Source: Candidatus Bathyarchaeota archaeon
GTDB lineage: Archaea > Thermoproteota > Bathyarchaeia > TCS64
Length of the DNA: 25,971 bases
Direction of reading: 5' to 3'
Assembly (NCBI GenBank): GCA_014729945.1
Contig: WJJC01000133.1
Coordinates: 1 to 25,971, forward strand
The notes under the pieces are model-generated. The model did no database searches. It was not told where the DNA came from and saw nothing but the letters and a program-made list of their open reading frames with translations. The position numbers were made by a program, and so were the translations under genes. Position 1 is the stretch's first letter, and every line of letters begins with the position of its first letter. Shown piece after piece: positions 22,727 to 25,971 of this stretch.

Positions 22727-23554
22727 ATATAGTTCACGTAGCTTCTCCAGATTATCCTTATCGGTCCTAACCTCATCCACAGGAGTCTCAAGAATCAAGG
22801 GTTTATCCCTGAATGGGCTGTCTAGAAAGTTTAGAAACCCTTTTTCTCCAATGTTCCCAAAACCGATATGATGATGTCTATCCATTCTTGACCCAAGTTC
22901 TCCTCTTGAGTCATTAACATGAACAACCTTTACACGTTCAAGACCAACATTAGCCTCAATCTCATCTATGGTCTCCTTTAACCCATTCTCAGATGCGATG
23001 TTATAGCCTCTTGCATAAGCATGACAGGTATCAAAACAGATCCCTATGTCCTCGGTTTTTATCTCATCAAGTATATCGGCTATCTCCTTGAAGGTGGAAC
23101 CCACTTCATTGGTTTTACCAGAGGTGTTCTCCAGTAAGATCATAGGATGCTTATCAAACCTTGAGACAACGCGGTTAATTGCATTCACTACCTGTTGCCT
23201 TCCCTTCTCTTCACCTTTACCTAGGTGGCTTCCTAGGTGCGTCACAACATAAGGAATACCTAGAGTATTACACCGCTTCAACTCCAGTTCTAAGGTATCA
23301 ACTGATTTCTTATATGACTCTGAGTTAGAGGAACTAAGATTAGGCAGATAAGGCATATGACTAATCACGGGACCAATACTGGATTCATCCATTTTCTCTT
23401 TGAATGATGCTACTTCTTTATCCTCAAGTTTCTTGGATTTCCACATACGGGGGTTCCGGGTAAATATCTGAAAAGTATCACAGTCGATCCTCTGTGCTCT
23501 ATCAACAGATCTGTCTATACTGCCTGCTATCGATACATGACAACCTATCTTCAT
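22712..23554 (-). CDS. nfo: Endonuclease IV (AP endonuclease, Nfo family)
   Basis: The 280-residue protein starts KIGCHVSIAGSI and has the full zinc-binding set of endonuclease IV: His in SHMPYLPNL, His in THLGSH, Glu in LLENTSG, Asp and His in CFDTCHAYARGYN, His in VVHVNDS, Asp and His in MDRHHHIGFG, and Glu in LILETP. It cuts DNA 5' of abasic sites and removes 3' blocking groups in base excision repair, using three zinc ions in a TIM barrel. Length is normal. TTTTTATTTA on the minus strand near 23578-23587 is about 28 bases from the ATG, so the mRNA is likely leaderless. The aminotransferase gene lies 46 bases upstream on the same strand. Confidence 0.95.
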   Translation of the reverse strand: MKIGCHVSIAGSIDRSVDRAQRIDCDTFQIFTRNPRMWKSKKLEDKEVASFKEKMDESSIGPVISHMPYLPNLSSSNSESYKKSVDTLELELKRCNTLGIPYVVTHLGSHLGKGEEKGRQQVVNAINRVVSRFDKHPMILLENTSGKTNEVGSTFKEIADILDEIKTEDIGICFDTCHAYARGYNIASENGLKETIDEIEANVGLERVKVVHVNDSRGELGSRMDRHHHIGFGNIGEKGFLNFLDSPFRDKPLILETPVDEVRTDKDNLEKLRELYLKVS

Positions 23555-23600
23555 CCATTGAACTCATACATAGCTAAATAAAAAGAATAGAAAAAAGAGA

Positions 23601-24941
23601 TTAGGCGTGCTTCTTAATAGCAGCTTCTAGGATATCCATACCTGTCTCAAGGAGGTCGTCCTCGATGGTTAAGGGTGGATGTAACCTGATAGCGTTACTG
23701 TACAAGCCTGCTTTCAGAGTCATTAACCCGTTTTTCAGGCACTCTTTCATAACGGCGCTGCTTGTATCGGGGTCTGGCTTCCTTGTCTCCGGGTCCTTCA
23801 CGAACTCCATGGCCAGCATTGGGCCTAGTCCACGAACCTCACCGATCTTTGGGTATTTCTCCTGTAACTCGTTGAGCTGCTTTCTCAGTTTTTTACCCAT
23901 TTTCTCGGCTTTCTCCGGAATCTTCTCCCGCTCCATTATCTCAATGACTTTTAGAGCCGTAGCACAGGCGATAGGGTTACCGCCATATGTTCCACCCAGA
24001 CTACCTGGATATATGTCGCCCATTAGCTCTTCACTGGCTACTACTGCGCTTAAGGGTAATCCATTTGCGATCGCCTTTGCCATGGTGATTACATCAGGCA
24101 CGATATCATAGTGTTCGATGGCGAACATTTTACCTGTTCTACCGAATCCTGTCTGAACCTCATCCACGATGAGCTTGATGTCATGTTTATCACAGAGCTC
24201 CTTTAGCATTGGGTAGAAGTTATTCGGTGGATCAATGAACCCGCCTTCACCTTGAATGGTCTCGACTATGATGGCTCCAACTGTCTCAGGGTCTACTTGG
24301 GTCTTGAAGAGACTCTTCTCGATGTGATGTATCGCAGCCTTTCCACATTCCTCTTTGTCGTCTGTACCCCAGGGGCATCGGAATGAATAGGGGTATGGTG
24401 TGAAATATACTCCCGGTACGAAGGGACCTAGGCCTACCTTGTATGGGTCCCATTTACCTGTAAGGGTCATCGCCATGTAGGTTCTACCGTGGAAGCTGTT
24501 CTCAAAGCTAACTATGTTAGGTCTTCCTGTTGATTGTCTTACTATTTTTACCGCGTTCTCGACGGCTTCTGAGCCGCTGTTTAGCATTAATGCTCTTTTC
24601 TTGTGATCTCCTGGGGTTATGTCGCATAGCTTCTTTGCTAGGTCGATGTATGGTTTGTAGTTAGCTACGTGTATGCAGCTGTGAATGAGTTTTCCGGCTT
24701 GGTCACTGATAGTTGATACTATTTCGTCTGTGCAGTGCCCTAGGCTGGTTACTCCAATACCAGAAGTGAAATCGAGTAATGTGTTTCCGTCAACATCTTC
24801 CACTACCGCGCCATGTGATTTTGCGATAGTGACTGGTTGAACAAGGTATACTCCCGCTGGCACATACTCGTTCCTCTGGTTAATTAATTCCTGGCTTTTT
24901 GGTCCAGGGATTTTTGTGACTATGTTAGGAACCTTTACCAT
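23601..24941 (-). CDS. Class III aminotransferase (4-aminobutyrate type or amino acid racemase)
   Basis: This 446-residue PLP enzyme has the class III marks: LDFTSGIGVTSLGH, NSGSEAVENAVKIVRQ, SFHGRTYMAMTLTG, VETIQGEGGFI, IVDEVQTGFGRTG with the cofactor-binding aspartate, and the PLP lysine in TMAKAIANGLPLSAV. These features and the YPYSFRCPWG segment match the 4-aminobutyrate aminotransferase group in archaea, of which some members are broad amino acid racemases; I cannot tell the two apart. Ornithine or acetylornithine transaminase is less likely, given the long N-terminal VKVPNIVTKIPGPKSQEL segment. TTTAAA on the minus strand near 24972-24977 is about 33 bases before the ATG. It is divergent from the protease gene. 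Confidence 0.9.
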   Translation of the reverse strand: MVKVPNIVTKIPGPKSQELINQRNEYVPAGVYLVQPVTIAKSHGAVVEDVDGNTLLDFTSGIGVTSLGHCTDEIVSTISDQAGKLIHSCIHVANYKPYIDLAKKLCDITPGDHKKRALMLNSGSEAVENAVKIVRQSTGRPNIVSFENSFHGRTYMAMTLTGKWDPYKVGLGPFVPGVYFTPYPYSFRCPWGTDDKEECGKAAIHHIEKSLFKTQVDPETVGAIIVETIQGEGGFIDPPNNFYPMLKELCDKHDIKLIVDEVQTGFGRTGKMFAIEHYDIVPDVITMAKAIANGLPLSAVVASEELMGDIYPGSLGGTYGGNPIACATALKVIEIMEREKIPEKAEKMGKKLRKQLNELQEKYPKIGEVRGLGPMLAMEFVKDPETRKPDPDTSSAVMKECLKNGLMTLKAGLYSNAIRLHPPLTIEDDLLETGMDILEAAIKKHA

Positions 24942-25121
24942 ATTCCATCTGGATACACACGTTGCATGCGTTTAAAGCTGTTTTGGGGACGTTTCTCTTC
25001 TTTCGTATATTAAGAGGATGTTACCTTTGAGTACATGAGGAATCAACACCAGAGTTGTATTTGTTACTATATGAACAAAAAATGGGGTACAAAGATAACC
25101 CAAGTTTGTGGGCTGTAAAAA

Positions 25122-25971
25122 ATGGAAAAAATTGAAGCTTATGCTGAAATTGCCAAGGAAACATCCGATGAACACGAAGACATCCTCAAAAAAATGAATG
25201 TCGTAGGTGTGGGCGCCGGAAACAAAATAAAAGACGGAGAAGACACAGAGGAACCCTGTATAACAGTACTAGTTAGCCGAAGAGTACCAGAATCCGAACT
25301 ATCCAGTAAAGACCTGGTAGAACCGACCATAAAAGGATACAAAACGGACGTAATTGAGACTGGAGAGATACTTGCTGGAACACATGAATCAATGCAAGAA
25401 GAACTAGACCAAGGATACGAGATTCAAACCCTAAGACAGAAAATCAGACCAGTAATGGGAGGATTTAGCGTTGGACATTACCAGATTACGGCTGGAACAA
25501 TAGCTACATGTGTGTACCCGATGGAGCCCTTTCCCTGTGTACCTCAGAGATACTTCATACTAAGTAATAACCATGTGTTAGCTAACTCCAATAACGCTCG
25601 ATTCGGTGACCCTATAATCCAACCTGGAAGATATGATGGAAGAGTAGTACCAAGAGATATCGTTGCAAAACTATACAGGTGGGTTCCCATCAAATTTAAG
25701 ACCGCTAGCGCGGCACCAATTAATTATGTTGACGCCGCTATAGCTGAAGGTGATTTCCATAACTTGAACCGTGAAGTGTACTGGATAGGGTACGTTAAAC
25801 AGGTTAATAGCCGACCTATGGTAGGTAGTATAGTTCAGAAGACCGGACGAACAACTAATTATAGCACAGGTAAGATTATGGCTCTCCATGCAACGGTGGA
25901 TGTTAATTATGGCGGTGGACGTGTAGCAAGGTTCGCTGATCAGATTGTAACTTCTAATATGTCAGCGGGTG
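25122..25971 (+). CDS. Trypsin-like (S1-type) serine protease, C-terminus cut by window edge
   Basis: The 283 residues seen begin at ATG 25122. Residues about 25-90 match the N-terminal domain typical of this protease group in bacteria (NVVGVGAGNKIKDG then TVLVSRRVP and TDVIETGEI). The protease domain follows after GGFSVGHYQITAGTIA, with the catalytic histidine in LSNNHVLANSN, the IQPGRYDG segment and the catalytic aspartate in VDAAIAEG. The window ends at MSAGG, where the family usually continues with D-S-G-S, so the catalytic serine should lie just past the edge. There is no signal peptide in front, so it may act inside the cell. Relatives are common in bacteria, which hints at transfer. 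Confidence 0.85.
   Translation, partial: MEKIEAYAEIAKETSDEHEDILKKMNVVGVGAGNKIKDGEDTEEPCITVLVSRRVPESELSSKDLVEPTIKGYKTDVIETGEILAGTHESMQEELDQGYEIQTLRQKIRPVMGGFSVGHYQITAGTIATCVYPMEPFPCVPQRYFILSNNHVLANSNNARFGDPIIQPGRYDGRVVPRDIVAKLYRWVPIKFKTASAAPINYVDAAIAEGDFHNLNREVYWIGYVKQVNSRPMVGSIVQKTGRTTNYSTGKIMALHATVDVNYGGGRVARFADQIVTSNMSAG

Noticed and set aside
1..25971. CRISPR array, insertion sequence, integrase or prophage
   Set aside because: No regularly spaced repeats, no transposase or integrase motif and no terminal inverted repeats were seen.

Overview
This window is chromosomal DNA from an archaeon. The markers are a RIO2-type kinase, an archaeal LSm protein, a class I lysyl-tRNA synthetase, an archaeal-style CoaBC, a fused ADP-forming acyl-CoA synthetase, TATA boxes about 26 bases before many start codons (leaderless genes), and GGTGA-type ribosome binding sites in front of several TTG starts. 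The DNA is moderately AT-rich. The gene mix would fit the TACK or Asgard lineages, but I cannot fix the phylum from sequence alone. No integrase, transposase, CRISPR array or phage gene was seen; this is mostly housekeeping and metabolic DNA.

Layout. 1-690 (minus): the start of a nitroreductase cut by the window edge, preceded by a wrecked argininosuccinate lyase gene that appears to have lost its middle. 742-2231 (plus): a small methyltransferase, LSm, and UbiX flavin prenyltransferase. 2223-3080 (minus): an HD phosphohydrolase behind an OB-fold protein. 3264-6334 (plus): threonine synthase fused to a PadR-like winged helix, an ECF transporter S component behind a palindromic operator, and RIO2. 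6331-9637: the ADP-forming acyl-CoA synthetase (minus) divergent from an FrhB-like iron-sulfur flavoprotein (plus). 9626-12889 (minus): a three-gene cassette of 2-hydroxyacid dehydrogenase, FGGY sugar kinase and class II aldolase. 12954-15860 (minus): a membrane-anchored coiled-coil surface protein, CoaBC, an unlisted 44-residue coiled-coil protein and dCMP deaminase. 16084-19955: 4-oxalocrotonate tautomerase, GNAT, LysRS, rhomboid protease and HAD phosphatase. 20036-23554: M3 oligopeptidase, tRNA-Thr(GGU), an 80-residue basic protein of unknown function, and endonuclease IV. 23601-25971: a class III aminotransferase divergent from a trypsin-like protease cut by the right edge.

How the genes fit together. 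The clearest pathway unit is the dehydrogenase-kinase-aldolase cassette, which looks like catabolism of a sugar or sugar acid through a phosphorylated ketose; no transporter or isomerase is next to it. CoaBC and the acyl-CoA synthetase link CoA synthesis with energy from acyl-CoA, but they are not in one operon. All six convergent protein-gene pairs overlap at their stop codons.

I did not find a plainly new multi-gene system. The most unusual items are the threonine synthase-PadR fusion, the decayed lyase, several exact palindromes placed at promoters, and three small proteins or genes that are easily overlooked (the 44-residue coil, the 60-residue tautomerase with a corrected start, and the 80-residue basic protein).
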